A stretch of DNA of 64,000 nucleotides, taken from NCBI GenBank assembly GCA_036873755.1, contig JAVTVY010025238.1:41067-105066 (forward strand). The letters run 5' to 3'. The notes under the pieces are model-generated. The model saw only the letters and a list, made by a program, of their open reading frames with translations. It did not search any database and was not told the origin of the DNA. This DNA is from Hanleya hanleyi (lineage: Eukaryota; Mollusca; Polyplacophora; Lepidopleurida; Hanleyidae). The position numbers and the translations under genes were made by a program. The stretch's first letter is position 1. Every line of letters starts with the position of its first letter. This document shows, piece by piece, positions 54,401 to 57,560 of this stretch.

Positions 54401-56374
54401 TACCAAGATCTGGTGAATATTCATAGTAAAGAGAAGCCTCTACCCATTACAGGTATGTATGTCTTTGATTTAATAATGTCTCTGATACCTTTCCATATAC
54501 ACTTGTAGCAATGGCTGATACACCTAGCTGCCAGATACCAAAGTCAAAGTTTCCCTTCCAGATAACGAAGCCAATGCTGTCTGTCCATTAGCTACACTTC
54601 CAGATAGCAATGTCCAAACTACCCTTCAAGATAACAATGCTCAAGCTACACTTCCAGAAAGCATTTTCCAAGTTACACTTCCAGACCGCAATGCGCAAGC
54701 TACCTTTCCAGATAGCTATGTCCAAGCTACCCTTTAAGATAACAATGCTCAAGCTACACTTCTAGAAAGCATTTTCCAAGTTACACTTCCAGATAGCTAT
54801 GTCCAAACTACCCTTTAAGATAACAATGCTCAAGCTACACTTCTAGAAAGCATTTTCCAAGTTACACTTCCAGATAGCAATGTCCAAACTACCCTTTAAG
54901 ATAACAATGCTCAAGCTACACTTCTAGAAAGCATTTTCCAAGTTACACTTCCAGATAGCAATGTCCAAACTACCCTTTAAGATAACAATGCTCAAGCTAC
55001 ACTTCTAGAAAGCATTTTCCAAGTTACACTTCCAGATAGCAATGTCCAAACTACCCTTTAAGATAACAATGCTCAAGCTACACTTCTAGCAAGCATTTTC
55101 CAAGTTACAATTCCAGATAGCAATGTCCAAACTACCCTTTAAGATAACAATGCTCAAGCTACACTTCTAGAAAGCATTTTCCAAGTTACACTTCCAGATA
55201 GCTATGTCCAAGCTACTCTTCCAGATCAAAATTCATGCTGGCCGGTTTGCTCAGTTGGAACAAATCGTTTACAATTGTCTTAAAATATGAGAAGAAAGGT
55301 TGCCGAATTCCCTCCACTCTGTGCCAAAATATCACTTGTTGAAATGTCGCAAGCCAAAATATCATATGCTGAGGTGTTGCAGATCCCTTAGTATGATATG
55401 AAAACACCTTGAATGTGTTCAATCCAAGCATCTATTAAAGTATTGAAAGCCCAAGTAGTGATTTTCCTGGTATTCAATGTTAGAACTGATCAGTTCTGTT
55501 TTCTCCTTCCCCAGATATTGCAGACTGGCTAAAGATGTTGAGTTTTGATTTCCGAAGCTTGGCCCCTGACATCTCATATATGGGAGAAATCCGCCCCACA
55601 GAGGATAGTAATAAGTTCCAGCTCTTGGCCAGCTCCTCTGCCTTTGAGTGCACATTCCGGCGGGACATGGACAATATTCTGACCTTGACCAATGTGCCAA
55701 GGTCTAAGGTCACACCACAACAAAGAGAACGGAAGCTTTCTTTCACTCATTTTGAATCATTACTCGGTGATGGTGCAACAGTCTCTGTGGATGATGGTAA
55801 AGTTCTGGTGAACTTAATTGATAATATAGATGAATTAACTAGAAAACTTTCCAGTGTTTTGTTGAACAATTCTGAAGCTGTGGGCTTACAGTTCACTATT
55901 AAAGGAAAAGATGAGCATTTTTATATCAAGCAAGACATTGCCCAAGCAGATATAGACAAAAGCTTGCTTGGCTTCCGAAAGGAAGAGATTTATTTAGACA
56001 ATGGAGTGAACGTGACACTTCGTAAAGTTTTCCATGCTGATGGTCATCTGGGGCGGACACATAATGAACTCGACATTAGGCTCCATGGCAACCATACAGT
56101 TATCAATATTCGTTATGGAACCACTGTGGAGCGAGAGTATAAACGAGTGTTACAGCATGCCAAACGCCGGGCAATAAAACATGCATGGGACAAGGAAAAA
56201 CATTTACTACAACAAAGCTTGCCAAGCGAGTACAAGTGGACAGAAAAAGAGAAAGAGGAAATAGTAACCGGGGGCTATGCGGATGGATTTGAGGCCGAAT
56301 ACATAAGAGATGTAACTTCCTACCCCGAACTTGCCGATGACTGCAATAATATCAGAATTTACAAAAGGACGTGA
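8746..56374 (+). CDS. Ten-m: teneurin gene, 24 visible coding exons, 5' incomplete
   Basis: Type II single-pass receptor of neurons and epithelia; the family acts in synaptic partner matching by homophilic binding and by binding latrophilins. Joining the 24 exons listed separately gives 7,799 nt: two bases completing an upstream codon, then 2,598 sense codons and TGA at 56372-56374. All splice phases agree and no internal stop appears. Domain order by residue: proline-rich cytoplasmic region 1-200, transmembrane helix about 201-224, linker with furin-type RKRR at 350-353, eight EGF repeats 404-663, Cys-rich Ca-binding segment 671-700, TTR-like/FN-plug region about 745-1018, NHL propeller about 1019-1400, YD-repeat barrel about 1400-2312, ABD and Tox-GHH/TCAP region 2314-2598. 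Family members are usually about 2,500-2,800 residues, so only a short N-terminal piece is missing. The start methionine was not found. The identification is secure; the symbol follows the invertebrate name. Confidence 0.96.
9028..9700 (+). other. intron 1
   Basis: 673 bp. It contains a diverged repeat ending near 9545 (GAAGCCCATAAGGCTTTTGT) that shares its tail and Tyr-like pyrimidine stretches with 17640-18152 in intron 4. No exon seen. Confidence 0.75.
9701..9869 (+). CDS. Ten-m: teneurin exon 2: cytoplasmic segment with tandem acceptor
   Basis: The acceptor is the tandem TTTTCAGCAG: use of the first AG starts the exon at 9701, the second at 9704, differing by one alanine. The donor is ACAG|GTTAGT after 9869. 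Phase is 1 in, 2 out. It encodes residues 94-150, low-complexity and rich in Pro and Gln, ending with VTDR across the junction. No recognised domain; it matches the disordered cytoplasmic part expected between the proline-rich exon and the membrane exon. Confidence 0.82.
9907..10061 (+). mobile_element. MITE family 1 copy
   Basis: Core GAACCTTGATAAACCAG, CCCTGTCAAAAC and TATAATCTGGTCCCAA in family order between degenerate terminal repeats. Confidence 0.75.
10249..10448 (+). mobile_element. MITE family 1, best complete copy
   Basis: Begins ACAGTGAAACCTGTGAATAC and ends TATACAGGTTTCACTGT, giving clear terminal inverted repeats. Internal motifs match the other copies. No coding capacity. Confidence 0.82.
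11807..12190 (-). other. unrecognised minus-strand open stretch
   Basis: About 125 codons open on the minus strand, ending at a stop whose neighbourhood reads CAATAAAG, a possible poly(A) signal. Composition looks protein-like ([53 protein letters not shown]) and unlike the AT-rich intron around it. No start codon precedes it convincingly; upstream the frame runs antisense to teneurin exon 3. It could be a nested gene's last exon, a mobile-element fragment, or chance. Confidence 0.3.
12205..12419 (+). CDS. Ten-m: teneurin exon 3: cytoplasmic tail end and transmembrane helix
   Basis: Acceptor TGCTGTGTTTCAG precedes 12205 and donor GCAA|GTAAGT follows. Phase is 2 in, 1 out. Residues 151-221 end with a basic cluster ([11 protein letters not shown]) followed by a 21-residue hydrophobic run starting [16 protein letters not shown]. 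This positive-inside arrangement fits a type II signal anchor. The helix runs a few residues into exon 4 (TLLM). A Tyr-rich NDYTYYS stretch precedes the basic cluster. A 39-nt CT tract starts 12 nt after the donor. Confidence 0.93.
12432..12470 (+). repeat. (CT)n microsatellite beside the exon 3 donor
   Basis: An uninterrupted run of about 19 CT units starting 12 nt after the transmembrane-exon donor. In the transcript it is a pyrimidine tract of the kind bound by PTB-type proteins. Confidence 0.95.
12485..12737. mobile_element. MITE family 2 copy
   Basis: About 250 bp with terminal inverted repeats GGTAATCCCTCTAATAATTC and its complement at 12718-12737. Shares TTTGATCACCCTCTAAAATC and AACAAAGAAATAATAGATTA with two other copies in this window. 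Confidence 0.85.
15230..16215. repeat. 28-bp degenerate minisatellite
   Basis: About 35 units based on GATGGAGGTTGTATTTGTAA plus CCAGATAG or GCAGATAG. Units vary by substitution and small indels. Because 3 x 28 is a multiple of three, the minus strand reads as a repetitive 130-codon open frame, which I regard as spurious. Confidence 0.9.
16366..16497 (+). CDS. Ten-m: teneurin exon 4: outer membrane boundary and linker
   Basis: Acceptor TTCTATTAACAG precedes 16366 and donor ACAG|GTAAAC follows. Phase is 1-1 and length is 132 nt. It encodes residues 222-266: the helix end TLLM, an acidic IEEEEK stretch, then a Ser/Asn/Gly-rich linker with an N-glycosylation sequon (NSS). The polarity suits the first extracellular residues. 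It was called from the splice phase match with exons 3 and 5; the exon has no domain of its own, so confidence is a little lower. Confidence 0.78.
16498..19556 (+). other. intron 4
   Basis: 3.1 kb. It includes a repeat-like stretch at 17640-18152 related to part of intron 1, and a segment at about 17255-17310 that resembles 20290-20350 in intron 5. No exon or named gene seen. Confidence 0.7.
19557..19831 (+). CDS. Ten-m: teneurin exon 5: juxta-membrane extracellular domain with furin-type site
   Basis: Acceptor TTTTAATTTCAG precedes 19557 and donor GGG|GTAAGT follows. Phase is 1 in, 0 out. Residues 266-357 include the family segment around [28 protein letters not shown] and [10 protein letters not shown], conserved before the EGF repeats in all teneurins. 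RKRR at 350-353 (19808-19819) matches the furin consensus; some vertebrate teneurins are cleaved near this point. An N-linked sequon is not obvious here. Confidence 0.95.
19808..19819 (+). other. furin-type RKRR cleavage motif
   Basis: Codons for RKRR followed by Ser in the extracellular linker of exon 5, 31 codons after YGRK. Position between the membrane and EGF repeats matches the furin site known in some vertebrate teneurins. Cleavage would release the ectodomain. Confidence 0.6.
19832..20448 (+). other. intron 5
   Basis: 617 bp. It includes a segment (about 20290-20350, around GGGTTAGCCTGTTACAGAGT) repeated in diverged form in intron 4. Nothing else seen. Confidence 0.75.
20449..20569 (+). 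CDS. Ten-m: teneurin exon 6: pre-EGF domain end
   Basis: Acceptor ATTGTTTTCAG precedes 20449 and donor TATG|GTGAGT follows. Phase is 0 in, 1 out. Residues 358-397 contain [19 protein letters not shown], the conserved teneurin segment that immediately precedes EGF1. It follows exon 5 after a 617-bp intron. Confidence 0.94.
21277..21570. mobile_element. fold-back element with 34-bp arms
   Basis: The arms 21277-21310 and 21537-21570 are complementary with about 4 mismatches (GTATTGGCGGAA and TTCCGCCAATAC at the inner ends). A second small hairpin (CCCCACCGGTGGGG) lies inside. Confidence 0.7.
25153..25782. mobile_element. 630-bp near-palindrome
   Basis: Left arm 25153-25395 and right arm 25525-25782 are inverted copies: CACCCCTTCTAGAA and TTCTAGAAGATGTG, TTTCCTGTAGAAGACA and TGTCTTCTACAGGAAA, AACAGGAAATC and GATTTCCTGTT. 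The spacer halves also partly pair. It resembles a fold-back transposon remnant. No coding content. Confidence 0.8.
26366..26440 (+). mobile_element. MITE family 1 fragment
   Basis: Diverged piece with AGCCCTGTCAAAACCGA and TTAAGGTATTTGAACC. Both termini are eroded. Confidence 0.5.
26532..26636 (+). CDS. Ten-m: teneurin exon 7: EGF repeat 1
   Basis: Acceptor TGTATTTGTAG precedes 26532 and donor AAA|GTAAGT follows. Phase is 1-1 and length is 105 nt. EGF1 occupies residues 404-430 with all six cysteines (CPGDC, then C, then CHC, then WDC). It sits alone after a 6-kb intron filled with repeats. Confidence 0.95.
26637..27783 (+). other. intron 7
   Basis: 1.1 kb between the EGF1 and EGF2-3 exons. 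Its only notable content is the 23-bp minisatellite at 27352-27615. Confidence 0.8.
27352..27615. repeat. 23-bp minisatellite
   Basis: About 11 units of ACCAACCCTGTAGAATGGTT plus ATC, with variants ATCAACC and CATATAGAAT. Confidence 0.92.
27784..27978 (+). CDS. Ten-m: teneurin exon 8: EGF repeats 2 and 3
   Basis: Acceptor TTCTTACAG precedes 27784 and donor GTAG|GTATGT follows. Phase is 1-1 and length is 195 nt. EGF2 (residues 435-461) has only five cysteines: the third is replaced by Phe in [11 protein letters not shown]. The family has a free cysteine at this repeat, used for covalent homodimers. EGF3 (468-495) has six cysteines. An acidic ELREDE linker separates them. Confidence 0.96.
   Translation, partial: RIVQYCVVGMESLHEDHVNVIQAGKDMSANCGKMNARFPTVMGMVAVLMENVSVCRVSQGLTVV
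27979..28794 (+). other. intron 8
   Basis: 816 bp. It holds the complete copy of MITE family 4 (28028-28338) and a short AT dinucleotide run near 28409. Confidence 0.8.
28028..28338. mobile_element. MITE family 4, unexpanded copy
   Basis: Roughly 310 bp with ~45-bp terminal inverted repeats containing CTCTCTAAAATAGAGGTAAA at the left and its complement at the right. The internal part includes ATATTGTTGCATGTCGTAAC and AATAGAGAACAAAACATG, the precursors of the arrays in the other two copies. Confidence 0.82.
28795..29010 (+). CDS. Ten-m: teneurin exon 9: EGF repeats 4 and 5
   Basis: Acceptor TTGGTGAACAG precedes 28795 and donor ACAG|GTAATT follows. Phase is 1-1 and length is 216 nt. EGF4 (500-527) has six cysteines. 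EGF5 (539-567) has five; the third position is Tyr in [13 protein letters not shown]. This is the second family-typical odd-cysteine repeat. The linker carries an NIT sequon. Confidence 0.96.
29903..30730. mobile_element. MITE family 4 copy with internal 29-bp array
   Basis: Same order as 28028-28338: AAGTACCTCTCTAAAATGGA at the left and CTAGTTCTCTCCAACC at the right. The middle is expanded to about 830 bp by a tandem array (separate entry). Confidence 0.78.
30022..30525. repeat. 29/19-bp minisatellite inside MITE family 4
   Basis: About 17 units. The long unit alternates ATTGTTACAT and ATTGTAACAGTGATTACAT (29 bp); some units lack the first block (19 bp). Copies are nearly identical, so the expansion is recent. 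ATTGTTACA/TGTAACA pairs make each unit self-complementary. Confidence 0.93.
30771..32455 (+). mobile_element. long element with 169-bp tandem array, forward copy
   Basis: Starts with a hairpin (ATGTCTCCCCCAAC paired with GTTGGGGGGAGACAT, 30771-30802) then CTAGTGTTTGTGC and GTCT repeats, an eight-unit array, and a unique tail ending ACTCAAGGGTCAAAG and ACCTCTAG. The same parts occur in reverse order and strand at 60855-63326. No transposase gene. The layout resembles pearl-like or Helitron-related non-autonomous elements of bivalves, but the class is not proven. Confidence 0.72.
30900..32250 (+). repeat. 169-bp tandem array, eight units
   Basis: CTTGTCTGCAAGATATCT recurs at 30903, 31072, 31249, 31418, 31586, 31755, 31924 and 32095 (spacings 168-177). 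Each unit ends with GTCCGTCC runs of variable length and contains TTTCACCAAACTTGGATGGA. Confidence 0.95.
32928..33172. mobile_element. MITE family 2 copy
   Basis: Ends are CAGTAAATCCCCTAATAATT and its complement near 33150-33170. The internal AATAATAGATTATCTGCATG matches the copy at 12485. Confidence 0.85.
33309..33491 (+). CDS. Ten-m: teneurin exon 10: EGF repeats 6 and 7
   Basis: Acceptor TTTTCTGTTGTCAG precedes 33309 and donor CTGG|GTAGGT follows. Phase is 1-1 and length is 183 nt. EGF6 (572-597) and EGF7 (602-628) each have six cysteines and the usual GWxGxxC ending ([18 protein letters not shown]). It lies after the 4.3-kb intron holding the long 169-bp array element. Confidence 0.96.
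33492..34287 (+). other. intron 10
   Basis: 796 bp. A short imprecise repeat of GGTTTTTCGTCT-like words lies at 33595-33665. Nothing else identified. Confidence 0.75.
34288..34434 (+). CDS. Ten-m: teneurin exon 11: EGF repeat 8 and start of Cys-rich segment
   Basis: Acceptor GTATTTTACAG precedes 34288 and donor GATG|GTATGT follows. Phase is 1-1 and length is 147 nt. EGF8 (633-663) has six cysteines with a longer loop (QRFTDGWKC). The exon ends in the acidic KHDNDD run that joins exon 12 to give DNDDDGLTDC, a typical Ca-binding DxDxDG-like loop. Confidence 0.96.
34435..34974 (+). other. intron 11
   Basis: 540 bp. Contains a small inverted pair around CTGTCTGCCTCT and AGACAGGCAGACG (34648-34692). 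No other feature. Confidence 0.75.
34975..35182 (+). CDS. Ten-m: teneurin exon 12: Cys-rich segment and linker
   Basis: Acceptor TGTTTGTTTACAG precedes 34975 and donor AAAG|GTTGGT follows. Phase is 1 in, 2 out. Residues 680-748 contain [12 protein letters not shown], matching the conserved teneurin Ca-binding Cys-rich motif, then [14 protein letters not shown] and a helix-like [17 protein letters not shown] segment that leads into the TTR-like domain. Confidence 0.96.
35183..36033 (+). other. intron 12
   Basis: 851 bp. A degenerate short tandem repeat around CTGATATTGATGGGCTA lies at about 35850-35945. Nothing else seen. Confidence 0.75.
36034..36153 (+). CDS. Ten-m: teneurin exon 13: TTR-like domain, first part
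   Basis: Acceptor TTGGTTATTTCAG precedes 36034 and donor GCCT|GTGAGT follows. Phase is 2-2 and length is 120 nt. Residues 749-788 ([20 protein letters not shown], then GFTLTREEG) form the strand pattern of the carboxypeptidase-regulatory/transthyretin-like fold that follows the EGF repeats in teneurins. Confidence 0.95.
36154..37222 (+). other. intron 13
   Basis: 1.07 kb. Contains a hairpin-headed repeat at 36316-36500 (see that entry). The rest shows no clear feature. Confidence 0.75.
36316..36500 (+). repeat. hairpin-headed repeat fragment
   Basis: TACCCCTCAGCC and GGGCTCAGGGGTA form a stem, followed by CCGTCTGTCCATTTGTCTGT. The same architecture (hairpin, then GTCT-rich run) heads the elements at 30771 and 40027. 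Confidence 0.5.
37223..37499 (+). CDS. Ten-m: teneurin exon 14: TTR-like domain end and plug region start
   Basis: Acceptor TTTGGCATGCAG precedes 37223 and donor CTCAG|GTATGG follows. Phase is 2 in, 0 out. Residues 789-881 include [30 protein letters not shown] and the final IIPESQ, all conserved family landmarks. The last ~57 nt plus the donor are the founder of the 81-bp array that fills the following intron start. Confidence 0.95.
37443..38790 (+). repeat. 81-bp array founded by the exon 14 end and its splice donor
   Basis: Copy zero is the last ~57 nt of exon 14 plus its donor (CACCATCATTCC, AG|GTATGGGTTATTGTG). Fourteen tandem units follow from 37502 (81 bp each, one of 78 bp), then degenerate copies to about 38790. 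Each unit keeps the GTATGG donor sequence. Units alternate in two variants in the middle (TTATTAACACG and TTATTCACACG), showing recent unequal exchange. Confidence 0.92.
37500..39378 (+). other. intron 14
   Basis: 1.9 kb. The first ~1.15 kb is the 81-bp array; degenerate exon-like copies continue to about 38790. The rest (38800-39370) is rich in short TGTGAAGAA/ACTGTAA words but shows no defined unit. Confidence 0.85.
39379..39646 (+). CDS. Ten-m: teneurin exon 15: FN-plug region
   Basis: Acceptor TTATACCTCCAG precedes 39379 and donor AGAG|GTAACT follows. Phase is 0 in, 1 out. Residues 882-970 contain [40 protein letters not shown] and [17 protein letters not shown]. These match the conserved fibronectin-plug part that seals the base of the YD barrel in solved teneurin structures. 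Confidence 0.95.
40027..40110 (+). repeat. hairpin-headed repeat start
   Basis: ATCGAGC and GCTCGAT flank an inner CGTAGC/GCTGCG pair, followed by CTGTCTGTCTGTCTA. Copies of AGGACCAAGTAAATGTTAAAG follow at 40105, 40152 and 40269. Confidence 0.5.
40180..40830 (+). repeat. degenerate long-unit tandem repeat
   Basis: Words such as AACCCATCCACTA, GGGAGCATGTCCCCACCCCT and AAACTAAGC recur at 116-179 bp spacing (AACCCAT at 40224, 40403, 40540, 40656). It follows the hairpin head at 40027 and is probably part of the same element. Confidence 0.65.
42049..42189 (+). CDS. Ten-m: teneurin exon 16: FN-plug end
   Basis: Acceptor CTGTTCATTTCAG precedes 42049 and donor GAAG|GTACGT follows. Phase is 1-1 and length is 141 nt. 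Residues 971-1017 hold [17 protein letters not shown] and [16 protein letters not shown], the conserved stretch just before the NHL propeller. Confidence 0.95.
42386..42474 (+). mobile_element. MITE family 1, 5' half of a split copy
   Basis: Matches the first half of family 1 (ACAGTGAAAAC, GTAAACCGTCCAACCTCTAA, CAATGGTCCC) and stops at 42474-42480. The second half resumes at about 43548. Confidence 0.75.
42475..43547. mobile_element. 1.07-kb insertion splitting a MITE, with terminal hairpin
   Basis: Sequence between the two halves of the family 1 copy. Its left end is a roughly 130-nt inverted repeat (42477-42608) pairing TTAACCAAGTGTTTTCATAT with its complement. Both ends are rich in GTATTGGCC or CATATTGGCC words. 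A 75-codon open stretch at 42607-42831 is not recognisable. The class is unknown. Confidence 0.6.
43548..43653 (+). mobile_element. MITE family 1, 3' half of a split copy
   Basis: Matches the second half of family 1 (GAACCTTGATAAACCAGAAC, TATAATCTGGTCCCAAGG, ATATACAGGTTTTGCTGT). It lies in the same orientation as the 5' half. Confidence 0.75.
43842..44094 (+). CDS. Ten-m: teneurin exon 17: NHL propeller start
   Basis: Acceptor CATTCGATTTTATGCAG precedes 43842 and donor TGAG|GTCAGT follows. Phase is 1 in, 2 out. Residues 1018-1101 contain [25 protein letters not shown] and [20 protein letters not shown], the first NHL blade. The exon ends at EMR, the position where vertebrate teneurins carry an alternatively spliced propeller insert that modulates homophilic adhesion. 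Confidence 0.96.
44146..44638. mobile_element. MITE family 4 copy, reverse core, with internal 34-bp array
   Basis: Left end AGGTTAGAGTGAACTACCTC matches the family; the core is in reverse orientation relative to 28028 (AATCAGTGTTACGACATGTA, then AACAATATATAAGCTAA). The right terminal repeat is eroded. Confidence 0.72.
44307..44508. repeat. 34-bp minisatellite inside MITE family 4
   Basis: Five to six near-identical copies of a 34-bp unit with ACATAATAATAGATGACATG and TTCTATTCTCTATT. The same segment is single-copy in the other two MITE copies. Confidence 0.93.
44674..44909 (+). CDS. Ten-m: teneurin exon 18: NHL propeller
   Basis: Acceptor TTCATATTACAG precedes 44674 and donor AAAAG|GTATAT follows. 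Phase is 2 in, 1 out. Residues 1102-1180 contain [20 protein letters not shown] and [20 protein letters not shown], typical NHL blade sequences with the conserved GEQC and CGDGG motifs. Confidence 0.96.
44910..45394 (+). other. intron 18
   Basis: 485 bp, half of it a MITE family 2 copy (44972-45217). Confidence 0.8.
44972..45217. mobile_element. MITE family 2 copy
   Basis: Same core (TTTGATCACCCTCTAAAATC, ATGCATGATTTTGA). The right terminal repeat is eroded after GATTGAATTATTAGA. Confidence 0.82.
45395..45552 (+). CDS. Ten-m: teneurin exon 19: NHL propeller
   Basis: The acceptor is CCTCTATCATTGAAG|G, weaker than its neighbours because purines sit just before the AG. The donor is CAAG|GTAGCT. 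Phase is 1 in, 0 out. Residues 1181-1233 contain [20 protein letters not shown] and TLIGSQ, one NHL blade. The phase and the family alignment fix the start at 45395. Confidence 0.93.
45553..46017 (+). other. intron 19
   Basis: 465 bp, nearly half of it a MITE family 1 copy (45682-45864). It ends in a GTT-rich acceptor tract. Confidence 0.8.
45682..45864 (+). mobile_element. MITE family 1 copy
   Basis: Near-complete: TGAAACCTGTGAATAG at the left, GAACCTTGATAAACCAG core and CACAGATTTCACTG at the right. Confidence 0.8.
46018..47092 (+). CDS. Ten-m: teneurin exon 20: NHL end and YD-barrel start, GC donor
   Basis: Acceptor TTGTTGTTGTAG precedes 46018. Residues 1234-1591 finish the propeller ([40 protein letters not shown]) and start the YD shell ([29 protein letters not shown]). 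The Cys-rich insert [12 protein letters not shown] is family-typical. No GT donor suits the end: the frame, the alignment and the sequence CATG|GCAAGT point to a GC donor at 47093, phase 1. The 1,075-nt length is large for this gene. Confidence 0.93.
47093..48262 (+). other. intron 20, GC-AG type
   Basis: 1.17 kb. It begins GCAAGT and ends TTTTTTGTAG. No repeat family of this window was recognised inside; it is AT-rich. Confidence 0.8.
48263..48510 (+). CDS. Ten-m: teneurin exon 21: YD barrel, two possible donors
   Basis: Acceptor TTCTTTTTTGTAG precedes 48263; phase is 1 in, 0 out. Residues 1592-1674 contain [32 protein letters not shown] and IGRRTR. Ending here (CGG|GTAGGA) gives a gap-free fit to other teneurins at GRRTR-INGENLL. 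A stronger-looking in-frame donor (TTG|GTATGT) at 48586 would extend the exon to 48585 and insert 25 residues. Both are phase 0. I list the shorter form as the family-like one. Confidence 0.85.
48511..51834 (+). other. intron 21
   Basis: 3.3 kb, starting at the family-like donor; 48511-48585 may be exonic in a longer isoform. It holds a MITE family 3 copy (49267-49738) and three AAGGGAG words near 50165-50210. The rest shows no feature. Confidence 0.75.
49267..49738. mobile_element. MITE family 3 copy
   Basis: Bounded by ATTTAAAGGTGAACTGCAAA and the complement CAGTTCACCTTTAAGG. The centre again has TGACGT words but is more diverged than the copy at 3564. Confidence 0.78.
51835..52137 (+). 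CDS. Ten-m: teneurin exon 22: YD barrel
   Basis: Acceptor ACATACAACTGCAG precedes 51835 and donor CAAG|GTGAGA follows. Phase is 0-0 and length is 303 nt. Residues 1675-1775 contain [15 protein letters not shown] and several YD-type strands ([37 protein letters not shown]). Confidence 0.95.
52138..52840 (+). other. intron 22
   Basis: 703 bp, AT-rich, no repeat or gene recognised. Confidence 0.8.
52841..54452 (+). CDS. Ten-m: teneurin exon 23: YD barrel with RHS signature
   Basis: Acceptor GCTTTTTGTTACAG precedes 52841 and donor ACAG|GTATGT follows. Phase is 0 in, 1 out. At 1,612 nt it is the longest exon (residues 1776-2312). It holds many YD repeats such as [38 protein letters not shown] and [11 protein letters not shown]. 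The RHS-core signature near residues 2246-2276 ([19 protein letters not shown]) marks the end of the barrel, where bacterial Rhs proteins release their toxin domain. Confidence 0.97.
54453..55514 (+). other. intron 23
   Basis: 1.06 kb, of which about 640 bp is the 27/81-bp higher-order minisatellite. A short unique stretch precedes the last exon. Confidence 0.8.
54590..55225. repeat. 27-bp minisatellite with 81-bp higher-order unit
   Basis: Three related 27-bp types (starting ACACTTCTAGAAAGC, ACACTTCCAGATAGC and ACCCTTTAAGATAAC) repeat in fixed order, about seven times. Higher-order copies are far more alike than the 27-mers within them. Confidence 0.92.
55515..56374 (+). CDS. Ten-m: teneurin exon 24: ABD, Tox-GHH and TCAP C-terminus, stop
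   Basis: Acceptor TTCTCCTTCCCCAG precedes 55515; TGA is at 56372-56374. Residues 2313-2598 start with [13 protein letters not shown], the linker that threads out of the barrel. The last ~120 residues match the teneurin Tox-GHH domain, a fold shared with bacterial polymorphic toxins ([12 protein letters not shown], then a Lys/Arg-rich helix). The TCAP-like end contains [16 protein letters not shown]. No Gly-basic amidation signal follows, unlike vertebrate TCAPs. The domain is complete and open; nuclease activity cannot be judged from sequence alone. Confidence 0.96.
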
Positions 56375-56760
56375 TGATAGCTAGCTCGTTTAATGTTTTT
56401 TAACTTATTGACGTGGCCGGTTGTCTGGCAGAGTTGTGTATGATGTGAGTGTTATTCCTGTAGAAAGTGATTTTACTGTTGAGGCTTTCCTGAGGATATC
56501 TGGACCTTATCACAAAGCTAGTGCTTTCATGCTTTTCTTCATCAAACTGCTTTACCGTTTTCAATATATAAACTTAAGGATGCAATCTTTGAACATGGCA
56601 AGAAAAGAAAAAAACCTTCCAAGCACTAACACATACCAGAGCCATCTTGATTCTCATGTCAGTAACTTTTAAGAGTCTGGACGGAGTTCAAACATATCCT
56701 TATAATGTTATCAGTCTCCTCCTTCAAACTTCCAGAAGCCAGTTTGTATAGGAAGGGGGA
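56375..56760 (+). other. first part of 3'UTR
   Basis: Unique AT-rich sequence after the stop, with no poly(A) signal. An open frame at 56421-56672 has no recognisable content. Confidence 0.5.
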
Positions 56761-57159
56761 GATACAGACATGGGGTGAACACTTTGAAACCCACTGTTTA
56801 CAGTGCTTTGGAAGTCCTATTGTACATAGATGTTAAATACAGTTACGCAGCCTCTGTTTTGTGAAGTATTCAGCGAAAGGTGTACATATGTAAATTTTTC
56901 TCCAGAGACATACATTGTATGTTTAAGGTTTAAGTGTTGTGTATTCCGTGGCTGTGTTGGGAGTGCAAAGACGTCATTTGTGCTACAAGTGTCTTCATGA
57001 TCATCACTGCTGCAGAGGTCACAAACCTTCTGTATCACCGGTCTATTAAATGTTGCTGCAGTGCTCTTCAGTTATTGTGCTTTAATAATAACCAGATGTT
57101 TGTTGAAGGTGTCTTTTGTGTGGCAGGTGCTTGTAACGGGTGACCTCTGTGTTTCAGAT

Positions 57160-57560
57160 GTCGTCTACTATATTGACATGTATGCTGTATATGTGTTATT
57201 TGACATCCTGCACATTTGTGTGCTGCAGGTGTCCATAGACATCTGCTTCTGCATGCTGTAGTTGTCAGTTGACATCTGTTTGCTGTAGGTGTCAGTTGAC
57301 ATCTGTTTGCTGTAGGTGTCAGTTGACATGATCTGTGTGCCACAGGTGTCAGTTGACATCTGTGAGCTACAGGTATCAGTTGATGTCTGTCTTGCAGGTG
57401 TCAGTGAACATATGTACATGTATGCTGCAGGTGTTTAACATTTGTATGCTGCAGGTGTCCGTTATACTGAGAGATCTATTGACAATTGTGCTGCAAGTGT
57501 CAGTTATCAGCATCGTGCGTTGATTCTACAGGAGGATCTAATGCTGCAAGTGTTTTCTGA
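57160..57560. repeat. 27-bp degenerate tandem repeat in the probable 3'UTR
   Basis: About 12 units based on GTGTCAGTTGACATCTGTTT plus GCTGTAG, with decreasing similarity outwards. Many units contain GCAGGTGT, which resembles adjoining splice-site consensus. Confidence 0.85.
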
